A DNA stretch of 64,000 nucleotides from Pelagimonas sp. GTDB lineage: Bacteria > Pseudomonadota > Alphaproteobacteria > Rhodobacterales > Rhodobacteraceae. Positions 41,191-51,247 of this stretch are shown one piece after another. Where the stretch lies: contig JAOASD010000017.1 in NCBI GenBank assembly GCA_025210265.1, positions 46,843 through 110,842 on the forward strand. The letters run 5' to 3'. A model generated the notes under the pieces. The model ran no database searches. It was not told where the DNA came from and saw only the letters and a program-made list of their open reading frames with translations. Position numbers and translations under genes: made by a program. Positions within the stretch are counted from its first letter, which is position 1; each line of letters begins with the position of its first letter.

Positions 41191-44100
41191 ATGACCAGCT
41201 TCAACAAAATCCTGATCGCCAACCGCGGCGAAATTGCCATCCGCATCATGCGGGCGGCCAATGAGATGGGAAAGAAAACCGTGGCTGTCTTTGCCGAAGA
41301 AGACAAGCTGGGGCTGCATCGTTTCAAGGCCGATGAGGCCTATCGCATTGGCGAGGGCATGGGGCCGGTTCAGGCCTATCTGAGCATCGACGAAATCATT
41401 CGTGTCGCCAAAGAAAGCGGCGCAGATGCGATCCATCCGGGCTATGGGCTGCTGTCGGAAAACCCCGATTTTGTCGATGCCTGCGAAGCCAACGGAATCA
41501 CCTTTATCGGCCCCAAGGCGGCCACCATGCGCGCCCTTGGTGACAAGGCCAGCGCGCGGCGCGTGGCGATCGAAGCCGGCGTGCCGGTGATCCCCGCCAC
41601 CGATGTTCTGGGCGATGATTTTGACGCGATCGAGGCCGAAGCCGCCGAGATCGGCTATCCCCTGATGCTGAAAGCCAGCTGGGGCGGCGGTGGCCGCGGG
41701 ATGCGCCCGATCAACGGCGCGGACGAGCTGCGCGAAAAAGTACTGGAAGGCCGCCGCGAGGCCGAAGCCGCCTTTGGCAATGGCGAAGGCTATCTGGAAA
41801 AGATGATCATCCGCGCCCGCCACGTCGAGGTGCAGATCCTGGGCGACAAGCACGGCGCAATCTATCACCTGTATGAGCGCGACTGCAGCGTCCAGCGCCG
41901 CAACCAGAAAGTCGTGGAACGCGCCCCCGCGCCCTATCTGTCCGAGGCCCAGCGCGAAGAAATCTGCGAGCTGGGCCGCAAGATCTGTGCCCATGTGAAC
42001 TATGAATGCGCGGGCACGGTCGAATTTCTGATGGATATGGATTCGGGCAAGTTCTACTTTATCGAGGTGAACCCCCGCGTGCAGGTCGAACATACCGTCA
42101 CCGAAGAAGTGACCGGCATCGACATCGTGCAGGCTCAGATCCTGATCGCCGAGGGCAAATCCCTGGCCGAGGCCACCGGCAAATCCAGCCAGTATGACAT
42201 TCGCCTCAATGGCCATGCACTGCAGACCCGGATCACCACCGAAGACCCGTCCAACAATTTTATCCCCGATTACGGTCGCATCACTGCCTTCCGCAGCGCG
42301 ACCGGCATGGGGATCCGTCTGGATGGCGGCACCGCCTATTCCGGCGGCGTGATCACGCGCTATTATGACAGCCTGCTGGTCAAGGTCACGGCCTGGGCGC
42401 CGACCCCGGAAAAGGCGATCCACCGGATGGACCGCGCGCTGCGCGAATTCCGCATCCGGGGCGTGACCACAAATATCGAATTTGTGATCAACCTGCTGAA
42501 GCACCAGACCTTCCTGAACAATCAGTACACGACCAAATTCATCGACACGACGCCGGATCTGTTCCAGTTCAAAAAGCGTCAGGACCGTGGGACAAAGGTG
42601 CTGACCTATATCGCGGATATCACCGTGAACGGCCACCCAGAGACCGAGGGCCGCGCGCTGCCGCATCCCGATCTCAAACCGGCCCGCGCGCCGCAGGTGC
42701 CGGTCGACACCCCCATGCCGGGCACAAAAACCCTGCTGGAGGAAAAGGGCCCGCAGGCCGTGGCCGACTGGATGCTGGCGCAGAAACAGCTGCTGATCAC
42801 CGACACGACCATGCGCGACGGGCATCAGTCGCTGCTGGCGACACGGATGCGCAGCCTGGACATGATCAAGGCGGCCCCCGCCTATGCCCATCACCTGCCG
42901 CAGCTGTTCAGCGTGGAATGCTGGGGCGGGGCGACCTTTGACGTGGCGTACCGGTTCCTGCAGGAATGCCCCTGGCAGCGCCTGCGCGATCTGCGCGCCG
43001 CCATGCCCAATGTGATGACCCAGATGCTGCTGCGCGGGGCGAATGGTGTGGGCTACACCAATTACCCCGACAATGTGGTGCAGTTCTTTGTGAAACAGGC
43101 GGCGGAAACCGGGGTCGATGTGTTCCGCGTGTTTGACAGCCTGAACTGGGTGGAAAACATGCGCGTCGCCATGGATGCGGTGCTGGAGACCGGCCGCGTG
43201 CTGGAGGGCACGATCTGCTATACCGGCGATATTCTGGACCCGGATCGCGCCAAATATGACCTGAAATATTACGTCGCCATGGGCCAGGAACTAAAGGCCG
43301 CGGGCGCCCATGTTCTGGGTCTTAAGGACATGGCTGGCCTGCTCAAGGCGCCTGCTGCCGGGCCTCTGGTCAAGGCGCTGAAGGAAGAGGTCGGCCTGCC
43401 GGTGCATTTCCATACCCATGACACATCCGGCGCGTCGATCGCCACGATCCTGGCTGCTGCGGCGGCAGGTGTGGATGCGGTGGATACGGCGATGGACGCG
43501 TTCTCGGGCAACACCTCGCAACCGACGCTGGGGTCTGTGGTCGAGGCCTTCCGCCACACTGACCGCGACACCGGTCTGGACATCGCCGCGATCCGCGAGA
43601 TCTCTAACTATTGGGAGGCCGTGCGCGGCCAATACGCGGCGTTTGAAAGCGGGATGCAGGCCCCTGCCTCCGAGGTTTACCTGCATGAAATGCCCGGCGG
43701 CCAGTTCACCAATCTCAAGGCCCAGGCCCGCAGCCTTGGTCTGGAAGAACGCTGGCACGAGGTCGCCCAGACCTATTCCGATGTGAACCGGATGTTTGGC
43801 GATATCGTCAAGGTCACACCGTCCTCAAAGGTGGTCGGGGACATGGCGCTGATGATGGTCAGCCAGAACCTGACCCGCGCCGAGGTCGAAGACCCCGCCA
43901 CCGATGTCAGCTTCCCCGACAGTGTGGTCGACATGATGAAAGGCAGCCTGGGCCAGCCTCCGGGCGGGTGGCCCGCAGCGATCCAGCAGAAGATCCTGAA
44001 GGATCAGCCCGCCTTTACCGACCGTCCCGGCCTGCACGCCGCGCCGGTGGATATCGAAGCAACCCGCGCCGAGCTGTCGGCGAAACTGGACGGGGCCGAG

Positions 44101-44634
44101 GTGGATGACGAGGATCTGAACGGCTATCTGATGTATCCCAAGGTCTTTACCGATTACGCCACGCGCCATGACACCTATGGCCCGGTGCGCACCCTGCCGA
44201 CGCGGACCTTCTTTTACGGCATGGAGCCGGGCGAAGAGATCACCGCCGAGATTGATCCGGGCAAGACGCTGGAAATCCGCCTGCAGGCGGTGGGCGAAAC
44301 CCAGGAAGATGGCGAGGTGAAGGTGTTCTTTGAGCTGAACGGCCAGCCGCGCACCATCCGCGTGCCCAACCGCAAGGCCAAGGCCAGCACGCAGGCCCGC
44401 GCCAAAGCCGAGGCTGGGAATGCCAACCATATCGGTGCGCCGATGCCGGGGGTTGTGGCTTCGGTCGCGGTGCAGGCCGGGCAGTCGGTGAAACAGGGGG
44501 ATCTGCTGCTGACCATCGAGGCGATGAAAATGGAAACCGGTCTTCATGCCGAGCGCGACGCAACCGTCAAGGCGCTGCATATCACACCCGGTGCCCAGAT
44601 CGACGCCAAGGATCTTCTGGTCGAACTGGACTAA
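41191..44634 (+). CDS. pyc: pyruvate carboxylase
   Basis: The 1147-residue enzyme carries all parts in one chain: biotin carboxylase (FNKILIANRGEIAIRIMRAA, GGGGRGMRPI), carboxyltransferase (TDTTMRDGHQSLLATRMRS, GGATFDVAYRFL) and C-terminal biotin carrier with AMKMET (Lys1113). It makes oxaloacetate from pyruvate, refilling the citric acid cycle, and needs biotin. GGAGG nine bases before the ATG at 41191 sets the start; an upstream frame is not preferred. Confidence 0.97.
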   Translation: MTSFNKILIANRGEIAIRIMRAANEMGKKTVAVFAEEDKLGLHRFKADEAYRIGEGMGPVQAYLSIDEIIRVAKESGADAIHPGYGLLSENPDFVDACEANGITFIGPKAATMRALGDKASARRVAIEAGVPVIPATDVLGDDFDAIEAEAAEIGYPLMLKASWGGGGRGMRPINGADELREKVLEGRREAEAAFGNGEGYLEKMIIRARHVEVQILGDKHGAIYHLYERDCSVQRRNQKVVERAPAPYLSEAQREEICELGRKICAHVNYECAGTVEFLMDMDSGKFYFIEVNPRVQVEHTVTEEVTGIDIVQAQILIAEGKSLAEATGKSSQYDIRLNGHALQTRITTEDPSNNFIPDYGRITAFRSATGMGIRLDGGTAYSGGVITRYYDSLLVKVTAWAPTPEKAIHRMDRALREFRIRGVTTNIEFVINLLKHQTFLNNQYTTKFIDTTPDLFQFKKRQDRGTKVLTYIADITVNGHPETEGRALPHPDLKPARAPQVPVDTPMPGTKTLLEEKGPQAVADWMLAQKQLLITDTTMRDGHQSLLATRMRSLDMIKAAPAYAHHLPQLFSVECWGGATFDVAYRFLQECPWQRLRDLRAAMPNVMTQMLLRGANGVGYTNYPDNVVQFFVKQAAETGVDVFRVFDSLNWVENMRVAMDAVLETGRVLEGTICYTGDILDPDRAKYDLKYYVAMGQELKAAGAHVLGLKDMAGLLKAPAAGPLVKALKEEVGLPVHFHTHDTSGASIATILAAAAAGVDAVDTAMDAFSGNTSQPTLGSVVEAFRHTDRDTGLDIAAIREISNYWEAVRGQYAAFESGMQAPASEVYLHEMPGGQFTNLKAQARSLGLEERWHEVAQTYSDVNRMFGDIVKVTPSSKVVGDMALMMVSQNLTRAEVEDPATDVSFPDSVVDMMKGSLGQPPGGWPAAIQQKILKDQPAFTDRPGLHAAPVDIEATRAELSAKLDGAEVDDEDLNGYLMYPKVFTDYATRHDTYGPVRTLPTRTFFYGMEPGEEITAEIDPGKTLEIRLQAVGETQEDGEVKVFFELNGQPRTIRVPNRKAKASTQARAKAEAGNANHIGAPMPGVVASVAVQAGQSVKQGDLLLTIEAMKMETGLHAERDATVKALHITPGAQIDAKDLLVELD

Positions 44635-44657
44635 CCCGACCATCCCCATCCCGAACA

Positions 44658-44694
44658 GAAAAGAGGCGCGCGAAGCAGGTTTCGCGCGCCTTTT
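44658..44694 (+). terminator. Rho-independent terminator after pyc
   Basis: GGCGCGCGAA and TTCGCGCGCC form a 10-bp stem with a 6-nt loop (44665-44690), followed by TTTT, 30 nt after the pyc stop. Confidence 0.85.
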
Positions 44695-44797
44695 GCTTAT
44701 CTGGACGGCACCAAGCGCCCCACAGGCACCGGAGCAGGCAGACAGGGTTAAGGAAAACCTGACTGGCAAAAAATGCCTGACTGCGCAGGATAAGCGC

Positions 44798-45697
44798 ATG
44801 ACCTGTATTTCTTCGCCATCCCCTTTGAACAGCGACCAATTCATTCCGGTCGAGTTGCGCGGCTTTCTGGAAACGCTGGAGTGCGCGCCCAGCACCGATG
44901 CGGTCTGGGACGCGCTTGTGGCCCTTGCGCAAACGCTGCACCTGCCGGTGGTGCATTACGAACAGGCCGCAGATTTCCACAACTGGGCGCAGGCGCATTT
45001 TGTCCGCACCACACTGGACAATCGCTGGGTCCACAGTCTGGTCCGTCAAACCGGCACGCGCCCTTTGCTCAGCACGCGCAGCGCAGGCAGCCCCGGCAGG
45101 CTGACACCCTGGGGGCTGGGTCCGGCCTATGCTGCATCGCCCGCGCGGTTTCAGGCTGACGCGCCCCTGCCCCATCGTCTTGCGGCGGAACTGGGCCTGC
45201 GCGCCGGGCTTGCCATCCCGCTGCAGGGCGGACAGGCCGGTGACGACGCGGTGATCATCTTTGGCGGGCCGCATACCCGCAGCGCCTTTGATCTGTTGAT
45301 GTCCCGCCATGGCTGGGCCCTGCACGCCGCCGCCATGAGCGCCCATGCCCGCCACAGCCGCCTGTTTCGTGCAGAATTTGTGCAGCGCAATCACCTGACC
45401 GACAAACAGCGCGAATTGCTGCGCATGGTCGGCACCGGGATGATGGACAAACAGATCGCCCATGATCTGGGCATTTCGTTCTCGGCCGTGCGCCAGCGTC
45501 TGGCTGCAGTGCAGCAAAAGACCGGCGCGCAGAACCGCGCCCATCTGGCGGCGCTGGCGATGAGGGCCGGGCTGGTATCTGATCCGATGCTGATGGAGGG
45601 CGGCGAGACCCGGACCATCTGCCTGTGCCCCGGTGAAAGCGGCGACGAAACGGTGATCAGCGCAGCCCCTGACAGCATGACGACCGCAGCTCAATAG
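44798..45697 (+). CDS. LuxR-family regulator with autoinducer-type N-domain
   Basis: The 299-residue protein has an N-terminal region laid out like autoinducer-binding domains (FHNWAQAHFVRTTLDNRW, then GLRAGLAIPLQGG) and a C-terminal LuxR helix-turn-helix (LTDKQRELLRMVGTGMMDKQ, IAHDLGISFSAVRQRLAA). A C-terminal extension follows the DNA-binding domain. No luxI gene is in the window, so it may be an orphan receptor. AGGA precedes the ATG. Confidence 0.85.
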   Translation: MTCISSPSPLNSDQFIPVELRGFLETLECAPSTDAVWDALVALAQTLHLPVVHYEQAADFHNWAQAHFVRTTLDNRWVHSLVRQTGTRPLLSTRSAGSPGRLTPWGLGPAYAASPARFQADAPLPHRLAAELGLRAGLAIPLQGGQAGDDAVIIFGGPHTRSAFDLLMSRHGWALHAAAMSAHARHSRLFRAEFVQRNHLTDKQRELLRMVGTGMMDKQIAHDLGISFSAVRQRLAAVQQKTGAQNRAHLAALAMRAGLVSDPMLMEGGETRTICLCPGESGDETVISAAPDSMTTAAQ

Positions 45698-45819
45698 CGC
45701 GGGCGGCTCTCGGCTGCGGAACGAATTTCCTTTGTGAAACGTCTGGCTTGACCTAACTTGGCCCGGATACGCCCGATTTCATCCAAGGGCGGCCCAAATT
45801 TCCAAGTGCAAGGATTCAG

Positions 45820-47859
45820 ATGACCAGCCTCTACATTCCCTATCTCGACAACACTGTTCCACTTGCCTCCGGGCATGTAACCGCTGCGGATATTGTCAGG
45901 CTTGGCGATGGCGGCTTTGCTGCCGCCTATGTTGACCCCACCTCGACCGAGCGGATCCTCCTGCAGGAGTTCGACGAGGATGGCGCACCCACGGGGCGGG
46001 ATGTGTTTGTGTTCCTGCCAAGCGGGTTCAACCGCGCCTATGGGTTGGATCTGCTGGAAAACCCTGATGGCGGGTTCACCCTGTCCTATACGGCGCAGAA
46101 TACGAATACCGGCGCGCAGACGCTGTTTGCGACCAATTATTCCGAGAACCTGTTTCTGCAACCCACGCTGAGCGACCTCGGGGCTATCAGTTTCCCCCAA
46201 AAGACCGCGGACAGCATCATGCTGAGCACCGGGTTGCGGGCCTTTGCGATCGAACAGACGTCCACCATCGCGTCGTCGATCGCCGTGAACATCACGGGGC
46301 CGCTCAACAACACTCTGACCCGGATCCAGATCCCGGTCACGCCAACCGACCTGCGTCAGACCCAGCTGGTCGAGCTGACAAACGGGCAGGTCGTGGTTGT
46401 CTACACCATCGCCAGTGGCGCGAGTGTCACCACAAACTACGCGATCATCGACCCGCTGGATGTGACTGCCTCACCGCAGCAGGGGGTGGTGCCCCATACG
46501 GGCGGCGCATTGACAGGGGCCATGGCGGCCATTGCCACGCCTGCGGGGGGCTTTATCGTTTACGGGTTTGACGATGCGCCCTCGGCGCGGCTGCGCGCGA
46601 CGGAATTTGACAGCGCGGGATCGGTGGTTGGATCAACAGTCGTTGACCCTGATCAGCGCAACAGCCAGCCAGAATGGATCGAGATCGTCACCTATGACGA
46701 TGGCACCTATCGCCTGATCTGGGCGGATGACAGCGTGGACGGCACAGATTTCGGGACCCCTGCAGACGGGCATCTGCTTTCCATCCACTTTAACGCGGAT
46801 GGCAGTGCGCGCAGCGGAACCGTGGACCATTTCCTGCTGGATGGTGAGCCGGGCAATATCGCCCCCACCGTTGAGGATGCCTATGCCTTTGCCGCCTATG
46901 GGGAGCATGGGTTTATCGCCACCCTGACAGAGGCCCAGACCAATCAACAGCCCAGCACAACCGGCCTGTTTTCGATCCAGGTGTTTGGCGCAGGCACGGA
47001 TCTGGATGATTTTGAAACCATCTGGAACGGCACGGATTTTGACGGCAAGCGGGGCAATGATTTCATCATCGGCACCGATGTCGCCAATATGATCCGCGGC
47101 GGTGACGGCCAGGATGTGATCCGGGGCATGGGCGGGGATGACCTGATCTTTATGGATGATCATACCGCCAGCTCTGAGTCGAATGTTTACATCGACCGCG
47201 CCTGGGGCGGCGATGGCAATGACCGGATTGAAAACACGTTTGGCAGCAGCTGGCAGGATGGCGGTGCCGGGCGCGACGTGCTGTTGGGCGGCACAGGCAG
47301 CGACAGCATGGTCGGCGGCGCGGGCGGTGATGTCCTGCGTGGGCGCAGCGGTAATGACAGTATGGCGGGCAATGGCGCGCGCGACATCCTGACCGGCGGC
47401 GTAGGCCATGACACGCTGGATGGCGGCGATGGGGACGACACGCTGCGCGGCAGCTCGGGCGAGGATCTGATGTTTGGCGGACGCAACAATGACCTGATCA
47501 TTGGCGGCACCGGCGATGACACGATCTTTGGCGGCGCGGGGCGCGATGTGATCACGGGACGCGGCGGCGCGGATGTCATGACCGGCGGGGCCGGGCAGGA
47601 TGTGTTTGTCTTCGACCGGTTCGAGACCAACCTCTATAACAGCGACAATGACGCCCTGTTCGAAGACCACATCACCGATTTCGAACTGGACCGTGATGTG
47701 ATCCGATTCACCAGCGGCAGCGGTGTTTCAACGATCAATGACCTGACCATCACCCATGCGGATGGCGTGGCGGAAATCGCCTGGGACGGGGGCTTTGTGA
47801 TTGTCACGATCCTAACCGAAACCGGATCACTGAGTGCCAGCGATTTCGAATTTGTCTAG
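45820..47859 (+). CDS. RTX calcium-binding secreted protein
   Basis: The 679-residue acidic protein has a beta-rich N-terminal 400 residues and, from about 415 to 600, tandem nonapeptide repeats of the GGxGxDxUx type (GGDGQDVIRGMGGDDLI, GGAGRDVLLGGTGSDSM...), which fold into calcium-binding beta rolls. No signal peptide is seen; such proteins leave by type I secretion with a C-terminal signal. A type I system is not in the window. AAGGA five bases before the ATG supports the start. Confidence 0.9.
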   Translation: MTSLYIPYLDNTVPLASGHVTAADIVRLGDGGFAAAYVDPTSTERILLQEFDEDGAPTGRDVFVFLPSGFNRAYGLDLLENPDGGFTLSYTAQNTNTGAQTLFATNYSENLFLQPTLSDLGAISFPQKTADSIMLSTGLRAFAIEQTSTIASSIAVNITGPLNNTLTRIQIPVTPTDLRQTQLVELTNGQVVVVYTIASGASVTTNYAIIDPLDVTASPQQGVVPHTGGALTGAMAAIATPAGGFIVYGFDDAPSARLRATEFDSAGSVVGSTVVDPDQRNSQPEWIEIVTYDDGTYRLIWADDSVDGTDFGTPADGHLLSIHFNADGSARSGTVDHFLLDGEPGNIAPTVEDAYAFAAYGEHGFIATLTEAQTNQQPSTTGLFSIQVFGAGTDLDDFETIWNGTDFDGKRGNDFIIGTDVANMIRGGDGQDVIRGMGGDDLIFMDDHTASSESNVYIDRAWGGDGNDRIENTFGSSWQDGGAGRDVLLGGTGSDSMVGGAGGDVLRGRSGNDSMAGNGARDILTGGVGHDTLDGGDGDDTLRGSSGEDLMFGGRNNDLIIGGTGDDTIFGGAGRDVITGRGGADVMTGGAGQDVFVFDRFETNLYNSDNDALFEDHITDFELDRDVIRFTSGSGVSTINDLTITHADGVAEIAWDGGFVIVTILTETGSLSASDFEFV

Positions 47860-47884
47860 GCCCGGCTGCAAAGGCCAAACATGG

Positions 47885-47915
47885 AAAGCGGCGGCCAGCA
47901 GGCGCGCCGCTTTTT
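47885..47915 (+). terminator. Rho-independent terminator after RTX gene
   Basis: AAAGCGGCG and CGCCGCTTT pair (9-bp stem, 11-nt loop) followed by TT, 25 nt after the stop. Confidence 0.85.
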
Positions 47916-48127
47916 GTTTTCGCCCTGGGGCAGCCCCATACGCAAAACGAGCTAAGTCATTATTTTATCTCAACGTCACACATCAAAGAGGGGCCTTTTT
48001 CGCCCCACCCATCCGCGATGGCACAGGCAAATTTCGCCCCCCGACTGCGGAAATCGAAAAAACCTGTATTTTTCCTCTTGCGCCCCCGCGCTGTGGGGGC
48101 TAAATCCCCGCCCACACCAACTGGTAA
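47916..48127. other. intergenic region before tRNA genes
   Basis: About 210 bp without a gene. It should contain the promoter for the two glycine tRNA genes. G+C is lower than in the flanking genes. Confidence 0.4.
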
Positions 48128-48202
48128 GCGGGCGTAGCTCAGGGGTAGAGCATAACCTTGCCAAGGTTAGGGTCGGGCGTTCGAATCGCCTCGCCCGCTC
48201 CA
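48128..48202 (+). tRNA. tRNA-Gly (GCC), copy 1
   Basis: 75 nt including encoded CCA. The acceptor GCGGGCG pairs with CGCCCGC, discriminator T. D-arm GCTC...GAGC, anticodon loop with GCC (CTTGCCAAG), and T-arm with GTTCGAATC are all regular. It reads Gly codons GGC and GGU. Confidence 0.97.
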
Positions 48203-48225
48203 GTCGGGTGTAAGATTGATGGTTT

Positions 48226-48300
48226 GCGGGCGTAGCTCAGGGGTAGAGCATAACCTTGCCAAGGTTAGGGTCGGGCGTTCGAATCGCCTCGCCCGCTCCA
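48226..48300 (+). tRNA. tRNA-Gly (GCC), copy 2
   Basis: This is an exact repeat of the first copy after a 23-nt spacer, with the same anticodon GCC and an encoded CCA. Both are probably cotranscribed. Confidence 0.97.
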
Positions 48301-48303
48301 TCA

Positions 48304-48338
48304 TCTCACTTTTTCTGAACATAGATAGACGAAAGTGA
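48304..48338 (+). terminator. possible terminator after tRNA pair
   Basis: CTCACTTT (48305-48312) and AAAGTGAG (48331-48338) form an 8-bp stem with an 18-nt loop just after the second tRNA. The U-run is inside the stem side, so efficiency is uncertain. Confidence 0.4.
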
Positions 48339-48412
48339 GTGGAAATTTTCCGTGACTTTTCAAATGGTTTCGCCAGTATGGCCGGGTTGATAACCCGCCT
48401 GCGAGTCCCCCG

Positions 48413-48979
48413 ATGTTGAAATACCTGGTCTTTGGAATTTGCGTGAACCTGGCCGGGATGGTGACGCAGATCGTGTATCGCGAACTGGTCTGGGCCAATA
48501 CGGGCAAGCGCGTCAGCCTGTTTTCCGAAGACCTGCTGATCTTTACCTGCGTCTGGGCGGTGATCCTGGCGGGGCTGTATCTGGCCTATACCAAGCGGCA
48601 TATGCTGCGAGGGCGCAAGGATACGGGGCCGACAGCGGTGAAACCCGCCACACGCAGCGCGCCAAAAACGGCTTTGACCACCTGCCCGCATTGCAAGGCT
48701 TCGGTCAGTCGCAACGCCCAGAAATGCCCCAAATGCGCCGCCCGGCTGCGCGGGACCAAGGTCAATTGCCGCAGCTGTGGCACGTCGCTGTTTCGCGAGG
48801 ACATGATGTTCTCCGGCAGTTACATGGTGGATGGCAACACGCGCTACAGCAGCTCACAACGCCCCTGCCCGAATTGTGGCGAACCCCGCCCGCTGCCGGT
48901 TTCGAACACGGCGCTGGTGTTTTACCTGGTCGGGGCTGTTCTGGTCGGGGTGATCGCTTTGGCGTTGTTCTTGGGCTGA
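48413..48979 (+). CDS. membrane protein with zinc-ribbon domain
   Basis: The 188-residue protein has two N-terminal hydrophobic segments (YLVFGICVNLAGMVTQIVY and LLIFTCVWAVILAGLYLAY), a cytoplasmic double zinc ribbon (CPHCKASVSRNAQKCPKCAA, CRSCGTSLF...CPNCGEPRP) and a C-terminal membrane helix (LVFYLVGAVLVGVIALALFL). It is likely an inner-membrane protein with metal-bound structural domain. Function unknown. Confidence 0.7.
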   Translation: MLKYLVFGICVNLAGMVTQIVYRELVWANTGKRVSLFSEDLLIFTCVWAVILAGLYLAYTKRHMLRGRKDTGPTAVKPATRSAPKTALTTCPHCKASVSRNAQKCPKCAARLRGTKVNCRSCGTSLFREDMMFSGSYMVDGNTRYSSSQRPCPNCGEPRPLPVSNTALVFYLVGAVLVGVIALALFLG

Positions 48980-49040
48980 GCGTCATCTGAGTGACATATC
49001 CGCATGGCAGAGGGGCGCTCTGTCAAAAACGGATCGCGAC

Positions 49041-49829
49041 ATGATCTCAACCCCCGCCCTGCCCGCCGCCTATCTGGAAACCGCACACTTGCTGGCCGAT
49101 ATTGCCGCGCCGATTGCGCGGGATTTCTGGTTCAGCGCGGGCACGACCAGTTTCAAATCCGATGCCTCGGCCCTGACCGCAGCGGATACGGAAATCGAAT
49201 CCCGCCTGCGCACGATCATCGCAGCGCGCCACCCCGATCACGGCATTCTGGGCGAAGAGCATGGCAGCACCGGGCTGGAGCGCGACTGGGTCTGGGTGAT
49301 TGATCCGATTGACGGCACGCGTCAATTCGGCGCGCGGATGCTGGGATTTGGCGTGCTGATCGCTCTGTGTTACCGCGGCCAGCCTGTGCTGGGCCTGATG
49401 GATCAGCCAGTGGCAGGCGCGCGGGTGCTGGGCGCGCTTGGGTATGACTGCACCCTGAACGGGGTTGCGTTGCGCACGGGCACTGCCACGGATCTGGATG
49501 ATGCTATCCTGTCGCTGTCCAACCATAACTCCTTTGCCCCCAATTACTTGCACGCCTACGAAGCCCTGCGCCCACGCGGCAAGATGGTGGTGTTTGACGG
49601 TGGCTGCCTGCCCTATGCCTCGCTGGCGCGCGGGCTGGTCGATCTATGTGTGAATGGCCCAGATCTAGAGCCCTTTGACATCTGTGCGCTGGTGCCAATC
49701 GTGCGCGAAGCTGGCGGGGTGATCACCCTATGGGATGGATCAGACCCGGATATCACCGCCCATGGCGGCGTGATCGCGGCCTGCACGCCTGAACTTCACG
49801 CCCAGGCATTGGCCGCGATGGGCGTCTAA
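49041..49829 (+). CDS. hisN: histidinol-phosphatase, inositol monophosphatase family
   Basis: The 262-residue protein has the metal-dependent phosphatase motifs GEEHGS (Glu metal ligand), DPIDGTRQF and a C-terminal region (PFDICALVPIVREAGGVITL). It would dephosphorylate histidinol phosphate, the step not covered by the monofunctional hisB that follows 67 nt later. Adjacency to hisB supports hisN over a generic inositol phosphatase. Confidence 0.88.
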   Translation: MISTPALPAAYLETAHLLADIAAPIARDFWFSAGTTSFKSDASALTAADTEIESRLRTIIAARHPDHGILGEEHGSTGLERDWVWVIDPIDGTRQFGARMLGFGVLIALCYRGQPVLGLMDQPVAGARVLGALGYDCTLNGVALRTGTATDLDDAILSLSNHNSFAPNYLHAYEALRPRGKMVVFDGGCLPYASLARGLVDLCVNGPDLEPFDICALVPIVREAGGVITLWDGSDPDITAHGGVIAACTPELHAQALAAMGV

Positions 49830-49896
49830 GCCTTGGCGCGGCGAAATCGGGAGCCTATAAGGCGCTGACCATGACAGCCAGCCCATAGGAGGCCCC

Positions 49897-50484
49897 ATGC
49901 GCAAGGCGGAGATTTCCCGCGAAACTGCGGAAACCAAGATCCGGGTCGAGCTGAACCTCGACGGCAGCGGAACCTATGACAACCAGACCGGTGTGGGCTT
50001 TTTTGACCATATGCTGGACCAGCTGGCGCGCCATTCGCTGATGGATATGACCGTGCGCTGCGAAGGCGATCTGCATATCGACGATCACCACACGGTCGAA
50101 GATGTGGGCATCGCGCTGGGGCAGGCCCTGACGGCTGCTATGGGAGACAAGCGTGGCATCCGTCGCTATGGCGATTGCCTGCTCGCGATGGATGACGCGC
50201 TGGTGCGCTGCGCGTTGGATCTGTCCGCCCGTCCCTTCCTTGTGTGGAATGTGGACCTGCCCACGCAAAAGATCGGCACGTTTGACACCGAACTGGTGCG
50301 CGAATTTTTCCAGGCCTTCAGCACCCATGGCGGGATCACCCTGCATGTGGACGCGCTGCACGGGGTCAATTCGCACCACATCGCCGAGGCCGCGTTTAAA
50401 TCGGTCGCGCGCGCGATGCGCGATGCGCTGGAGCCTGATCCGCGCAAGGCAGATGCGATTCCTTCGACCAAGGGCGCGCTGTGA
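49897..50484 (+). CDS. hisB: imidazoleglycerol-phosphate dehydratase
   Basis: The 195-residue enzyme has the conserved [18 protein letters not shown] start, metal-binding [10 protein letters not shown] and a second HHIAEAAFK histidine cluster. Its length equals monofunctional HisB. AGGAGG five bases before the ATG. It catalyses the sixth step of histidine synthesis. Confidence 0.96.
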   Translation: MRKAEISRETAETKIRVELNLDGSGTYDNQTGVGFFDHMLDQLARHSLMDMTVRCEGDLHIDDHHTVEDVGIALGQALTAAMGDKRGIRRYGDCLLAMDDALVRCALDLSARPFLVWNVDLPTQKIGTFDTELVREFFQAFSTHGGITLHVDALHGVNSHHIAEAAFKSVARAMRDALEPDPRKADAIPSTKGAL

Positions 50485-50491
50485 TCACCGG

Positions 50492-50547
50492 GTGAGGGGC
50501 GCGGCCCCTCACACTCCCCGGGGTATTTTCAAAGCAAAGAAGCAGGG
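50492..50547. repeat. intergenic REP-like hairpin element after hisB
   Basis: GTGAGGGGC and its near-perfect inverse form a hairpin (50492-50512), followed by CCCCGGGGTATTTTCAAAG and CAAAGAAG. Similar elements lie at 39629, 60829 and 62537 in the host part. It can act as a terminator or mRNA end. Confidence 0.6.
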
Positions 50548-50577
50548 GCCGGGGCGCCTTTGCGCAAGGGACGGACC

Positions 50578-51216
50578 ATGCTGACAGCCATCATCGACTA
50601 TGAAAGCGGCAACCTGCATTCTGCGGAAAAAGCGTTTCAGAAAATGGCGCAGGAGGCGGCGGGTGAGATCGAGGTCGTGGTGACCACCGATCCCGAGGTT
50701 GTGGCCAAGGCTGACCATCTGGTGCTGCCGGGCGATGGCGCGTTTCCGTCCTGCGCCAAGGCGCTGCGGGCATCGGGTTGCTTTGATGCGATGATTGAGG
50801 CGGTTGAGACCCGTGGCCGCCCCTTTATGGGGATTTGCGTGGGTATGCAGCTGATGGCCCGCAAAGGCCATGAATATGAACCCTGCGAGGGGCTGGGCTG
50901 GATTGATGGGGAGGTGCGCCGCATTGCGCCCTCTGACACGGCGCTGAAGATCCCGCATATGGGTTGGAACGAGCTGGTGTTTGACCATGCGCATCCGGTT
51001 CTGGAGGGCATCACGCCGGGCGAGCACGCTTATTTTGTCCATTCTTATCAAATGGACATGGGCGACCCGGATCATCGGATCGCCCATGTGGATTATGGTG
51101 GCGATGTCACGGCCATTGTCGGGCGTCACAACCGCATTGGGCTGCAGTTTCATCCCGAGAAAAGCGCCGAAACCGGCCTGCGCATGATCGGGAATTTCCT
51201 GAACTGGAAGCCCTAA
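50578..51216 (+). CDS. hisH: imidazole glycerol phosphate synthase, glutaminase subunit
   Basis: The 212-residue class I glutamine amidotransferase has the nucleophile Cys87 in MGICVGMQLM and the His192/Glu194 pair (FHPEKS). It supplies ammonia to HisF. The ATG at 50578 begins MLTAIIDYESGN, as in HisH; an in-frame upstream Met is rejected. Confidence 0.95.
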   Translation: MLTAIIDYESGNLHSAEKAFQKMAQEAAGEIEVVVTTDPEVVAKADHLVLPGDGAFPSCAKALRASGCFDAMIEAVETRGRPFMGICVGMQLMARKGHEYEPCEGLGWIDGEVRRIAPSDTALKIPHMGWNELVFDHAHPVLEGITPGEHAYFVHSYQMDMGDPDHRIAHVDYGGDVTAIVGRHNRIGLQFHPEKSAETGLRMIGNFLNWKP

Positions 51217-51247
51217 CCCAGAGCATTCAGACCCGGTTGGGGCCGGA

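Noticed and set aside
48128..48300. Tandem identical tRNA-Gly as an attachment site for an integrated element
   Set aside because: No integrase gene or partial tRNA copy is nearby; simple tandem duplication explains it.
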